This document shows, in pieces, positions 35,267 through 43,628 of a stretch of 64,000 nucleotides of DNA. The translations under genes and the position numbers were made by a program. Source of the DNA: DATGFK01 sp040007395 (lineage in GTDB: Bacteria > Chloroflexota > Anaerolineae > Aggregatilineales > UBA2796); assembly GCA_040007395.1 (NCBI GenBank), contig JBDTVG010000107.1:62001-126000 (forward strand). The letters run 5' to 3'. The stretch's first letter is position 1, and every line of letters begins with the position of its first letter. The notes beneath the pieces were generated by a model. That model was not told the DNA's origin. It searched no databases and saw only the letters and a list, made by a program, of their open reading frames with translations.

Positions 35267-36625
35267 ATGGCAGCACAAGAAACCCTTCTCAATGGACGCT
35301 ACCGACTGATCTCACAGCAGGGATCGGGCGGCATGGCAGTGATCTATAAAGCACAGGATCTGCAACTGGGGCGAACGGTTGCTGTCAAGATTCTGCGCCC
35401 CAGCCTGACTGGCGATCCGTCGTTCCTGACGCGCTTTCGTCAGGAAGCACGCAACGTCGCGAACCTCGCCCATCCCAACATTGTCACGCTTCACGATGTG
35501 GGACAAGATGGCAATACCTATTACATGGTGATGGAGTACGTCGAGGGCAAAGATCTCAAGAAGCTGATCCGCGAGAGTGCGCCATTTTCTGTTGATCGGG
35601 CGCTGCACATTGGCATTCAAATCTGCGCCGGGATTGGCTATGCCCACCGTGCTGGATTAGTCCATGCCGATGTCAAGCCACAAAACGTGTTGGTCACGCC
35701 CGATGACACGGTTAAAGTCACCGACTTTGGTATTGCACAGGCGCTTTCGGTTACGCAGCCAGAAGAAAAACAGAGTGTGGTGTGGGGTAGCCCACATTAC
35801 TTTGCACCGGAACAGGCTTCCGGCGAAACTCCGACTCCTGCCTCGGATGTGTATGCGATTGGCATTGTGTTGTTCGAGATGCTGACTGGCAAATTGCCCT
35901 ACAATGGCAACGATCAGCAGGAGTTGGCATTGGCTCACATTCGCGACGAAGTGCCACATGTCATGCAGTTGAACCCGAATGTACCTGTTCACCTTGACCG
36001 CATTATCTATAAAGTAATGTCCAAAGAGCCAGCCAACCGCTATCGCACGGCTGACCAGTTGGGGCGTATCCTGATCACCTATCAGAAGCAAGGCGAAGAC
36101 GTGACCTCCAACGGTGCGCCTGTCAAGCCGCCGCCCGCGCCCAGCGCAACCCCGATCACACAAGTTAACATTGCGAATGTTGCGCCGCGTCCGGGGGCTT
36201 ACCCCACGATTCCATCATCGCAGGGGGCTGTGCCGTCGGTGCAGCAGCGAACCAATACGCCACCACCTCAAACAGCTTACGTTGCTCCACCGCCACAGAC
36301 TCCATATATGCCGCCGAAGTCCAACAACGTACCCAGCACACCGCCGCACGGCACGCCGCGTCCGTTTCCAGCCGTTTCGCTCAGTCAAATTCCGCCGTCA
36401 AACGCGGCCTACCAACCGCGCACCCCAGTATATGCACCTCAAGACAGCTACGAATCTGATCCAAATTCACGGCCTTATACCCCTGAATATCAGATTACCC
36501 CGCCACCACCCGCTATTGATCTGGTCACGATTGTGCTGGCAATTGTCGCTTTTCTGGCAGTACTTGGGTTGTTCCCGTTGTGGCTCAGTGTGCTAAGTAC
36601 GTGGTCAGCGAATTTGGCCCGTTAA
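35267..36625 (+). CDS. Ser/Thr protein kinase (PknB-like), non-RD type
   Basis: A 452-residue Hanks-type kinase. The N-terminal catalytic domain (about residues 10-280) shows GSGGMAVIYKAQD (Gly-rich loop), VAVKILRP (ATP Lys), HADVKPQNVLV in the catalytic loop and TDFGIAQ (DFG). The Arg of the usual HRD is replaced by Ala (HAD), a non-RD variant. After a long Pro-rich stretch (about 300-410), a C-terminal transmembrane helix (DLVTIVLAIVAFLAVLGLF) anchors it. No PASTA sensor is present, unlike wall-sensing PknB, so the external segment is short. ATG 35267 has GAAGG four bases upstream. Confidence 0.9.
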   Translation: MAAQETLLNGRYRLISQQGSGGMAVIYKAQDLQLGRTVAVKILRPSLTGDPSFLTRFRQEARNVANLAHPNIVTLHDVGQDGNTYYMVMEYVEGKDLKKLIRESAPFSVDRALHIGIQICAGIGYAHRAGLVHADVKPQNVLVTPDDTVKVTDFGIAQALSVTQPEEKQSVVWGSPHYFAPEQASGETPTPASDVYAIGIVLFEMLTGKLPYNGNDQQELALAHIRDEVPHVMQLNPNVPVHLDRIIYKVMSKEPANRYRTADQLGRILITYQKQGEDVTSNGAPVKPPPAPSATPITQVNIANVAPRPGAYPTIPSSQGAVPSVQQRTNTPPPQTAYVAPPPQTPYMPPKSNNVPSTPPHGTPRPFPAVSLSQIPPSNAAYQPRTPVYAPQDSYESDPNSRPYTPEYQITPPPPAIDLVTIVLAIVAFLAVLGLFPLWLSVLSTWSANLAR

Positions 36626-36631
36626 CAAAAA

Positions 36632-36663
36632 CGGTCACGGCAATAATCGTCTCGCTGTGACCG
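36632..36663 (-). terminator. Terminator of the leftward ssb gene
   Basis: A 10-bp stem (36632-36641 with 36654-36663, one mismatch on the minus strand) with a 12-base loop. On the minus strand it is followed by TTTTT (36627-36631), as expected for a terminator of ssb transcription. Confidence 0.6.
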
Positions 36664-36703
36664 CCAAACAAATCTCTACACCAAACTATTTTTGCTATCG
36701 CGC

Positions 36704-37117
36704 TTAGAACGGAATATCGCCGCTGTCCTCGACCATATCGCCGCCACCATTGCTTCGTGCGCCTTGATATTCCCCGCCGCCTGATTCACGTTTGCTGTCA
36801 AGGAAATGGAAATCATTGGCGGTCAGTTCTAGCGAAGCCATTGCTTTGCCGTCCTGTTTTCCGATATAAGCACTCGCATCGATCTCGCCGATGACCATGA
36901 TCTTCATACCTTTTTTGATGTATTGCGCGGCAACTTCGGCACGGTCACGCCAAACGGTAACTTTGAACCATGTCGTTTTTTCCTTGCGGGACTCGCCTTT
37001 GCCCGTTACCTTGCTCACGGCAACACTGAAATCGGCGACTGCCAACCCCTGTGGGGTATAACGCAATTCAGCATCGCGGCCTACGTTTCCCACAATAATT
37101 GTCTGTTGGTAAGTCAT
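36704..37117 (-). CDS. ssb: Single-stranded DNA-binding protein
   Basis: A 137-residue SSB with an OB fold: NVGRDAELRYTPQGLAVADFSVAVSK (about residues 11-36), TTWFKVTVWRDRAEVAAQYI (about 48-67) and MKIMVIGEIDASAYIGK. The C-terminal tip DSGDIPF is the conserved acidic-hydrophobic tail that binds partner proteins. Length typical of the shorter SSBs. It binds exposed single strands in replication and repair. No replication gene is next to it. Confidence 0.95.
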   Translation of the reverse strand: MTYQQTIIVGNVGRDAELRYTPQGLAVADFSVAVSKVTGKGESRKEKTTWFKVTVWRDRAEVAAQYIKKGMKIMVIGEIDASAYIGKQDGKAMASLELTANDFHFLDSKRESGGGEYQGARSNGGGDMVEDSGDIPF

Positions 37118-37277
37118 CTCTCGGTACTCCTCTACGGTTTATTTCACAGACCGTACAACCACGATCTGAGTATTTACGCGATAATACATGAGCGGTTTAC
37201 AATTCCTTAATTATAGAACACAAGTTCCTTTAGCGCAAGATTATGCGTAAATCAACGTAAAATTGCCTGATCGAGAT

Positions 37278-38732
37278 TTAAGGGCAGCGCGCTTTGAGTT
37301 TCTCGGTAAGAGTCTGCTGCACGAGATCCGCCGGGAATTTACCCTTGCCTTCGCGCATCACCTGACCCAGTAGGAACTTGAGGACTTTCTCCTCACCCGC
37401 ACAAAAACGAGCGACTTCATTCGTGTTTGCTGCAAGGATCGATTCGATGACGGTTTCGACAGCGCCCGTATCGCGAGTCTGTTCTAGTCCCAGCGTCTTA
37501 ACCCATGTTTCGGGGTCGCCACCTTCGGCATAGAGCGAATCAAGTACTTTCTTGGCAGCGTTATTATTGATCGTGCCAGCATCGACCAACTTGATTAGCG
37601 CGGTTAGTGCCGTAGGCGTAACTTTCGTGCTGCCTACCGCTTCAGGATCGAGTCCTGTTTTGTTCATGCGGGCAAACAGTTCATTGATAATCCAGTTGGC
37701 GGTTTTCTTGGCATCGGCTCCAGCAGCAAGCACCTGCTCAAAGTAATCAGCAACAGCGCTTTCGGCAACTAACACTGACGCATCATAGCGGCTCAGTCCA
37801 AGTTTGATAAAGCGATCCCGCTTTGTATCGGGTAGTTCTGGCAAACTGCGGCGGATTTCCTCAACCCATTCACGGCTGATCGCCAACGGTAGCAAATCGG
37901 GTTCAGGGAAGTAACGATAATCGTGGGCGCTTTCTTTTTCGCGCTGAACGACGGTCACTTGCCGTGCATCGTCCCAGCCCAAGGTGGCCTGATTGACGGT
38001 ACCATTCGCATCGTAGACTTTGCCCTGTCGCTCGATCTCGTAGGCGCTAGCCCGCTGCATACTACGGATGCTGTTCAGGTTTTTTACCTCGGTGCGCGTG
38101 CGAAATTCGTCGCTGCCCACCGGACGGACACTGATGTTCGCCTCGAAGCGCAGCACGCCCTTCGACATATCGCCACTGTTCACACCTAGATATTGTAGAA
38201 TAGCGCGCAGTTTACGGGCGTAGGCCTCGGCCTCTTCGGGTGTGCGAATTTCTGGCTCAGAGACGATCTCTAGCAGCGGCACACCGCCACGATTGAAATC
38301 GACCAGACTGCTATTGCCAACATGGGTCAGCTTACCCGTATCCTCTTCGAGATGGGCGCGACGTATCCCGATCCGTTTGGTCGATCCATCGGGTAGATCG
38401 ATCTCCATCCAGCCATTGACGGCTAAGGGTAGATCGTACTGGCTGATCTGGTAGCCTTTGGGTAGATCCGGGTAGAAGTAACTTTTACGGGCGAACTGGT
38501 TTCGCAGCGCGATCTGGCAGTTAAGCGCTAACCCAACCTTGATCGCCATCTCAACCGCCCGCTTGTTGATGACAGGCAATACACCGGGCATTCCCAAGCA
38601 CACGGGACAAACAACGCTGTTCGGTTCGGCGGTGGTGCTATCGACTACCGCACAGCCGCAAAACATCTTGCTCTTGGTTTCAAGTTCGGCATGGACTTCC
38701 AAGCCGATCACAGGTTCATAAGCAGTGGACAT
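37278..38732 (-). CDS. gatB: Aspartyl/glutamyl-tRNA amidotransferase subunit B
   Basis: A 484-residue GatB. The start GLEVHAELETKSKMFCGC, the second Cys pair VVCPVCLGMPG, and FYPDLPKGYQISQYDLPLA are hallmark segments. IRRAHLEEDTGKLTH and SLVDFNRGGVPLLEIVSEP follow, and the C-terminal YqeY-like tail ends in MREGKGKFPADLVQQTL. With GatA and GatC it converts misacylated Glu-tRNA(Gln) or Asp-tRNA(Asn) to the amide. gatA is 3 kb away on the same strand with other genes between. It lies downstream of a 218-residue unknown by 38 bases. Confidence 0.96.
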   Translation of the reverse strand: MSTAYEPVIGLEVHAELETKSKMFCGCAVVDSTTAEPNSVVCPVCLGMPGVLPVINKRAVEMAIKVGLALNCQIALRNQFARKSYFYPDLPKGYQISQYDLPLAVNGWMEIDLPDGSTKRIGIRRAHLEEDTGKLTHVGNSSLVDFNRGGVPLLEIVSEPEIRTPEEAEAYARKLRAILQYLGVNSGDMSKGVLRFEANISVRPVGSDEFRTRTEVKNLNSIRSMQRASAYEIERQGKVYDANGTVNQATLGWDDARQVTVVQREKESAHDYRYFPEPDLLPLAISREWVEEIRRSLPELPDTKRDRFIKLGLSRYDASVLVAESAVADYFEQVLAAGADAKKTANWIINELFARMNKTGLDPEAVGSTKVTPTALTALIKLVDAGTINNNAAKKVLDSLYAEGGDPETWVKTLGLEQTRDTGAVETVIESILAANTNEVARFCAGEEKVLKFLLGQVMREGKGKFPADLVQQTLTEKLKARCP

Positions 38733-38770
38733 AGATCCCCTTATCGATCCTTTTGTTGCGTATCAGGCGG

Positions 38771-39427
38771 TTATTCGTCGCCGGGTAAGCCGAAATTATA
38801 GGCGCGTTTCTTAGCATCCAGCGATTGACTGAGCGCTGTGCCGTTGGTTGCATTGACGTTAATCCGGCGAGGTCGCCATGTGGTGTGGATGTCTCGGACA
38901 AAAGCAGTGAGCAGTTCGAAGGCCATTGTCTCGAAGTTTGTTAGGTCAATATCGTCATCAATGCGGGGCCAGCCAAATCCCCACGCAAACCACGATCCGT
39001 CGGAAAAAATCAGGAAGTCATAAAACGACTCGGCGCTAGGTTCGTCGCCCAGAAACAGCGCGATTCGTCCGCACGGTTCCTTGAACTTGACCGCAGCGAT
39101 ACGCGCTTCGTCACGCGGGTTAGGCCACGCCGCCCCGACCAACGGCACAATGATTACGCTCCAATCTTCGATGTATAGCTGGAGCGCCTGTCGCCAATCA
39201 CCCGCTGGGTGCGGGATACGGCGTGGTTTGTTCAGCCCCGGCACACCCGATGCAGTCGTCTGGGCAATCGCCGTCTCGAATGCGTCAAACAACTTGCCCG
39301 TGAACTTTTCCATGAGCGCTTCGATCTGCTTGCGTTCCTGTACGCGGCGTGTCAGTTCCGCTTTGAGAGCATTAATCGGGTGTTCTTCATTGTTGCTCTG
39401 CGATGGTCTCATGATTACTTCGGTCAT
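38771..39427 (-). CDS. Unknown 218-residue protein upstream of gatB
   Basis: A soluble protein I do not recognise. The first 60 residues are a charged helix (ALKAELTRRVQERKQIEALME). A mixed alpha/beta part follows, with SVIIVPLVGAAWPNPRDE, ALFLGDEPSAESFYDFLIF, WFAWGFGWPRIDDDIDL and TTWRPRRINVN. Aromatic residues are frequent. ATG 39427 has AGGAG eight bases upstream. Being 38 bases ahead of gatB, it may be co-transcribed, but nothing links it to translation. Confidence 0.65.
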   Translation of the reverse strand: MTEVIMRPSQSNNEEHPINALKAELTRRVQERKQIEALMEKFTGKLFDAFETAIAQTTASGVPGLNKPRRIPHPAGDWRQALQLYIEDWSVIIVPLVGAAWPNPRDEARIAAVKFKEPCGRIALFLGDEPSAESFYDFLIFSDGSWFAWGFGWPRIDDDIDLTNFETMAFELLTAFVRDIHTTWRPRRINVNATNGTALSQSLDAKKRAYNFGLPGDE

Positions 39428-39596
39428 GATTTACACTCCTGCGCGTTTCTGTATTTATAACTGTGTGCTTATTTTCGTGAAGCCTGCTCTCTGATGCAAA
39501 TTGCATCTGGTTTGGAGAGATCGTACTGTTCACGAACCTTCTCCAAACCAGTGGAAACTATCTATTTTGTACTTCTTTGTGGTCGTGTATGAGGAA

Positions 39597-40787
39597 CTAT
39601 CCGTGACGCTGCATGAAGCGTTGCAAGCGTTCGAGTGCTTCCTCGATCTTCTCGTAGGCGGTGGCATAGCTAGCGCGGACATGGCCTGCGCCGCTTGGCC
39701 CAAACGCGCTGCCCGGTACTACGGCGACTCGTTCCTCTTGGAGTAAACGGTCTGCGAACTCATGCTCATCCATGCCCGATGCCGAGATATTGGGAAACGC
39801 ATAGAACGCGCCACGCGGTTCAAAACACGTCAGTCCCAATTCGTTGAAGCCATTGACAATCAACTTACGACGACGATCATACTCATCGTGCATCATAGTC
39901 ACGTCCGGCTCACCTTTGATGACCGCTTCAACGGCGGCAACCTGTGACATGGTTGGCGCGGACATGATCGTATATTGATGCACCTTACGCATTGCATCCA
40001 GAATTTCGACAGGGCCAGCCGCATAGCCGATCCGCCAGCCGGTCATGGCGTGACTTTTGCTAAAACCACTTAACACGACAGTTCGTTCCCGCGCGTTTTC
40101 CAGCGTGGCAAATTGTGTGTGCTGCACGCCGTACACCAACCGATCATAGATTTCGTCGGAGATGACCAGCAAATCGTAATGTTCCGCAATGCGTAGGATC
40201 GCCTCAAGGTTTTCGCGAGACATCACTGCACCTGTCGGGTTGTTCGGGTAGCCGATCAGCAGAGCCTTTGTGCGGGGTGTAATCGCCGCTTCGATGGCCT
40301 CGGCGCGAACCTGAAAATTATCGCGGGCATAGGTTGGTACACCAACCGCCATGCCACCTGCAAAAACAACTTCCGCCTGATACGCTACGAAACATGGCTC
40401 CGGCACGATGACTTCATCGCCGGGGTTGAGTATCGCCGTGAGCGCCAGATAGAGTGCTTCGCTAACCCCAACAGTCACGAGCATTTCATGTTCAGGATCG
40501 TAGGAAATGTTGTACAGCTTTGCCACGTAATCTGACAGCGTTTGGCGTAGTTGGAGTGTGCCAGAATTGCTGGTGTAGTGCGTTTCGCCACGATGCAGCG
40601 AGTCGATGCCTGCATCAATGATATGCTGCGGAGTGGTGAAATCCGGTTCACCAATGCCGAGTGAGATCACATCGTGCATCGTCGCCGCAATATCGAAAAA
40701 TTTGCGGATTCCCGATGGCGGAACAGAGTTCACGCGCTCGGAGATAAAGTTGCGTTTCGTCGCCTGTGCTTTAAATGTAGGTGTCAC
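39597..40787 (-). CDS. PLP-dependent aminotransferase, class I
   Basis: A 396-residue fold-type I aminotransferase. It has SLGIGEPDFTTP (about residues 41-52), HYTSNSGTLQLRQTL, YPNNPTGAVMSRENLEAI, SDEIYDRL and the PLP-lysine motif SGFSKSHAMTGWRIGYAAGP. The C-terminal Arg region RVAVVPGSAFGPSGAGHVRASYA binds the substrate carboxylate. Relatives include aspartate and aromatic aminotransferases and PatA; the exact substrate is not fixed by sequence. The GTG start has AGGAA upstream. It follows the nucleotidyltransferase by nine bases in one operon. Confidence 0.93.
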   Translation of the reverse strand: MTPTFKAQATKRNFISERVNSVPPSGIRKFFDIAATMHDVISLGIGEPDFTTPQHIIDAGIDSLHRGETHYTSNSGTLQLRQTLSDYVAKLYNISYDPEHEMLVTVGVSEALYLALTAILNPGDEVIVPEPCFVAYQAEVVFAGGMAVGVPTYARDNFQVRAEAIEAAITPRTKALLIGYPNNPTGAVMSRENLEAILRIAEHYDLLVISDEIYDRLVYGVQHTQFATLENARERTVVLSGFSKSHAMTGWRIGYAAGPVEILDAMRKVHQYTIMSAPTMSQVAAVEAVIKGEPDVTMMHDEYDRRRKLIVNGFNELGLTCFEPRGAFYAFPNISASGMDEHEFADRLLQEERVAVVPGSAFGPSGAGHVRASYATAYEKIEEALERLQRFMQRHG

Positions 40788-40796
40788 AATTTTTTC

Positions 40797-41786
40797 CTAA
40801 AAGCCTACCGCAGAGGAATCTCCCACGTTTACCGTGCGGAATCGACCCTCAACGCGGGCATTACGGCCTATGAGGCTTTGTTCGAGCAAGGTATCCTTGC
40901 ACGTTGCCCCTTCGTCAATAATTGTATCGCGCAGTACACAGCCTGTAACACTGGAATTTGCGCCGATGGTCACATGCGGGCCAATGACCGATTGGCTGAG
41001 TTTGGCACTGGGGTGGATGTTCACGGGGCCAACAATGAGTACATCATCGCCGTGTACGACCTTTGCGGTGTTGTCACGACCATTTTCTAACAGCCAACGG
41101 TTCGTCTCCAACACGGTATCCGGTTTGCCACAGTCCAGCCAGACCGAAACGGGCGCAGTACGGAAGATGCAACCGCTTTTGACCATGATGTCCATTGCAT
41201 CCGCCAGAAAATACTCGTTCTTGGTCATTTTCTTGAGATCCATCAATTCCTGAATGGCGTTGATCAGCGCCATACCATTCTTGAAATAGTATAACCCAAC
41301 CACTGCCAGACGGTTATCCATTACGGCGGGTTTCTCGACAAAACCCGTAATATTTTCGTCCTTGTCAAGCGTGACGACTCCAAATGGACGCGGGTCTTCC
41401 ACTTCTTTTACAAAAATAACCGCGTCCGCATCCGTCTTGCCAAGTGTGGATAGGTCGGCCTCGAACAGCGTATCGACAAACAGGATAAATACTGGGCCTT
41501 CATCTAGCGATTCACGGGCCAACCAGATCGCGTGGGCTTGCCCAAGCAGATCCTTCTGTTCGACAAAACGAGCGTTTAGCTTGTATTCTTTTTTGACGTA
41601 CTCTTCAACTTGATCGCCCAAATAGCCGACAATGAAGATGTATTCCTCGATGTCCATCCCGGCGATCTTATCGAGCAAATGGCCTAGCACGGGCTTACCT
41701 GCAACATTCATCAATGGCTTGGGCTTGGTGAAGGTGTGCGGACGTAACCGTGTTCCGAATCCGGCGAGGGGAATAATCACTTTCAT
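40797..41786 (-). CDS. Sugar-phosphate nucleotidyltransferase with beta-helix tail
   Basis: A 329-residue NTP-transferase. The N-terminal Rossmann-like domain has IIPLAGFGTRLRPHTFTKP (residues 4-22), HLLDKIAGMDIEEYIFIVG, LGQAHAIWLA, GFVEKPAVM and VWLDCGKPDTVLETNRWLL. The C-terminal part is a short hexapeptide-type left-handed helix (IHPSAKLSQSVIGPHVTIGA). This matches glucose-1-phosphate thymidylyl/uridylyltransferase and GlmU-type pyrophosphorylases. The nucleotide and sugar are not resolved. ATG 41786 follows AGGAG by six bases. It shares an operon with the aminotransferase, which may point to an amino-sugar product. Confidence 0.85.
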   Translation of the reverse strand: MKVIIPLAGFGTRLRPHTFTKPKPLMNVAGKPVLGHLLDKIAGMDIEEYIFIVGYLGDQVEEYVKKEYKLNARFVEQKDLLGQAHAIWLARESLDEGPVFILFVDTLFEADLSTLGKTDADAVIFVKEVEDPRPFGVVTLDKDENITGFVEKPAVMDNRLAVVGLYYFKNGMALINAIQELMDLKKMTKNEYFLADAMDIMVKSGCIFRTAPVSVWLDCGKPDTVLETNRWLLENGRDNTAKVVHGDDVLIVGPVNIHPSAKLSQSVIGPHVTIGANSSVTGCVLRDTIIDEGATCKDTLLEQSLIGRNARVEGRFRTVNVGDSSAVGF

Positions 41787-41912
41787 TACCAACTCCTGTG
41801 TGTTGTACGGATCATCGTTGAGAGGCAGCGCTGAGGGGACAACGTACCCGCCTCTACTCTACAATAGAAACATTAATCACGGCATTAACGGCAGCCCATC
41901 CTTTGACCAATC

Positions 41913-43388
41913 CTAGCTAGCGACAAATTCAGGGCTGCGCTTGTGCCAATCTGTTGATTGTTCATAGGCATATGCCGCTTGCAGAATCTTTTCCTCACCG
42001 AAAGCAGGGCCAAGAATCTGTAAGCCAATCGGCAAAGTTTCGCTATCGAAGCCACAGGGCAAGCTGATCCCGCAGATACCCGCCAGACTTGCGGGCAACG
42101 TGAAAATATCTTCAAGGTACATTTGCAGCGGATCGTTGGTCTTTTCACCGATCTTCCAAGCAGTGCGGGGCGCAGTCGGTGTCGCGATTACGTCCACTTC
42201 CGCAAAGGCTTTGTCGAAATCGTTCTTAATCAGCGTTCGACCTTTTTGTGCTTTGAGATAGTAGGCATCGTAGTAACCCGCCGAGAGCGCATACGTGCCT
42301 AGCATAATGCGCCGCTTGACTTCCGGCCCGAAGCCTTTGCCGCGAGTCGCTTTGTAGGTTGCCCACATGCCATCTGGTTCGGCAACGCGCAACCCGTAAC
42401 GCACGCCATCGAAGCGGGCGAGATTAGCCGAGGCTTCCGCTGGGGCGATCAGATAGTAGACGGGCAAGCCATAATCTGTGTTGGGCAAACTAATCTCGCG
42501 GATCTCTGCGCCGAGGGTGCGAAGCTGTTCAATCGCGCTGCGAATAGCTTGTTCCACTTCGGGCTGCATTCCAGCTACGAAATATTCTTTGGGAACGCCA
42601 ACCCGCAGCCCTTTAACATCGCCAGTGAGCGACGCGGCATAGTCCGGTGCAGGAATATTCATACTGGTCGAGTCACGATCATCATATTGCGCGATTACGC
42701 TCAACAGTGCTGCCGTGTCGCGGACATTGCGACCCATTGGCCCGACCTGATCGAGCGATGAAGCAAAGGCAATCGAGCCATAGCGTGACACACGTCCGTA
42801 ACTCGGCTTGAGTCCGACAATGCCACACATCGCGGCAGGCTGACGGATCGAGCCGCCTGTATCGGAGCCAAGTGCGCCGACAGCAAGATGCGCCGCGACC
42901 GCCGCCGCACTGCCGCCACTCGTGCCGCCGGGGATGCGATCCAGTTTCCAAGGATTGTGAGTCACGCAATAACCCGAATTTTCGGTTGACGACCCCATTG
43001 CGAACTCGTCCATGTTGGCCTTGCCGAGCATTACCGCTCCGGCATCAAACAGCTTTTGCACGCTCGTTGCCGTATAGGGCGGCACGAAAGTATCTAACAT
43101 GCGCGATCCGGCAGTCGTGCGAACGCCTTCGGTACACAGCACATCCTTGATCGCCAATGGCACGCCCAGCAACGGCGCATCTTCACCTTTGGCGCGGCGA
43201 TCATCGGCTTGTTTGGCTTGTTCAAGTGCCTTTTCACCTGTCACCGTCAGATAAGAATCAAGTTTGGGATCGAGCTGTGCGATGCGGTCAAGGTAGGCTT
43301 GTGTCAATTCAACAGATTTGATCTCGCCCGAACGGAGTTTGTCGAGCGTTTCAGTCAAGGTCAGGTCAGTTAAGTCAGTCTGAGTCAT
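41913..43388 (-). CDS. gatA: Aspartyl/glutamyl-tRNA amidotransferase subunit A
   Basis: A 491-residue amidase-signature protein. The catalytic triad sits in LAIKDVLC (Lys, about residue 80), with the Ser residues in IPGGTSGGSAAAVAAHLAVG and LGSDTGGSIRQPA (about 150-180). GLKPSYGRVSRYGSIAFASS, LDQVGPMGRNV and FVAGMQPEVEQAI are GatA-typical. It frees ammonia from glutamine for the GatB reaction. GatC, normally next door, was not found in this window. Confidence 0.96.
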   Translation of the reverse strand: MTQTDLTDLTLTETLDKLRSGEIKSVELTQAYLDRIAQLDPKLDSYLTVTGEKALEQAKQADDRRAKGEDAPLLGVPLAIKDVLCTEGVRTTAGSRMLDTFVPPYTATSVQKLFDAGAVMLGKANMDEFAMGSSTENSGYCVTHNPWKLDRIPGGTSGGSAAAVAAHLAVGALGSDTGGSIRQPAAMCGIVGLKPSYGRVSRYGSIAFASSLDQVGPMGRNVRDTAALLSVIAQYDDRDSTSMNIPAPDYAASLTGDVKGLRVGVPKEYFVAGMQPEVEQAIRSAIEQLRTLGAEIREISLPNTDYGLPVYYLIAPAEASANLARFDGVRYGLRVAEPDGMWATYKATRGKGFGPEVKRRIMLGTYALSAGYYDAYYLKAQKGRTLIKNDFDKAFAEVDVIATPTAPRTAWKIGEKTNDPLQMYLEDIFTLPASLAGICGISLPCGFDSETLPIGLQILGPAFGEEKILQAAYAYEQSTDWHKRSPEFVAS

Positions 43389-43628
43389 AGTTGCATGTTG
43401 TCCGTAGCAATCGTAGGTTAATTTTACGGCATTTTGTGTGTGAAGTATACCACAACAGCCTAAATCGTCAGCGCGAATGAGGTTTTATTTGCAGGATTTC
43501 GAGTAACTGCCTAGTTACGAGTAGGTATACACTTTATGATTGCCCTCAGTCATATTGCAAATGCCATGTTTTACGGGATAATGGGGATAATTTGGTAGTA
43601 AAAAGTTTTATTGTAGAGAGTGTGGATC

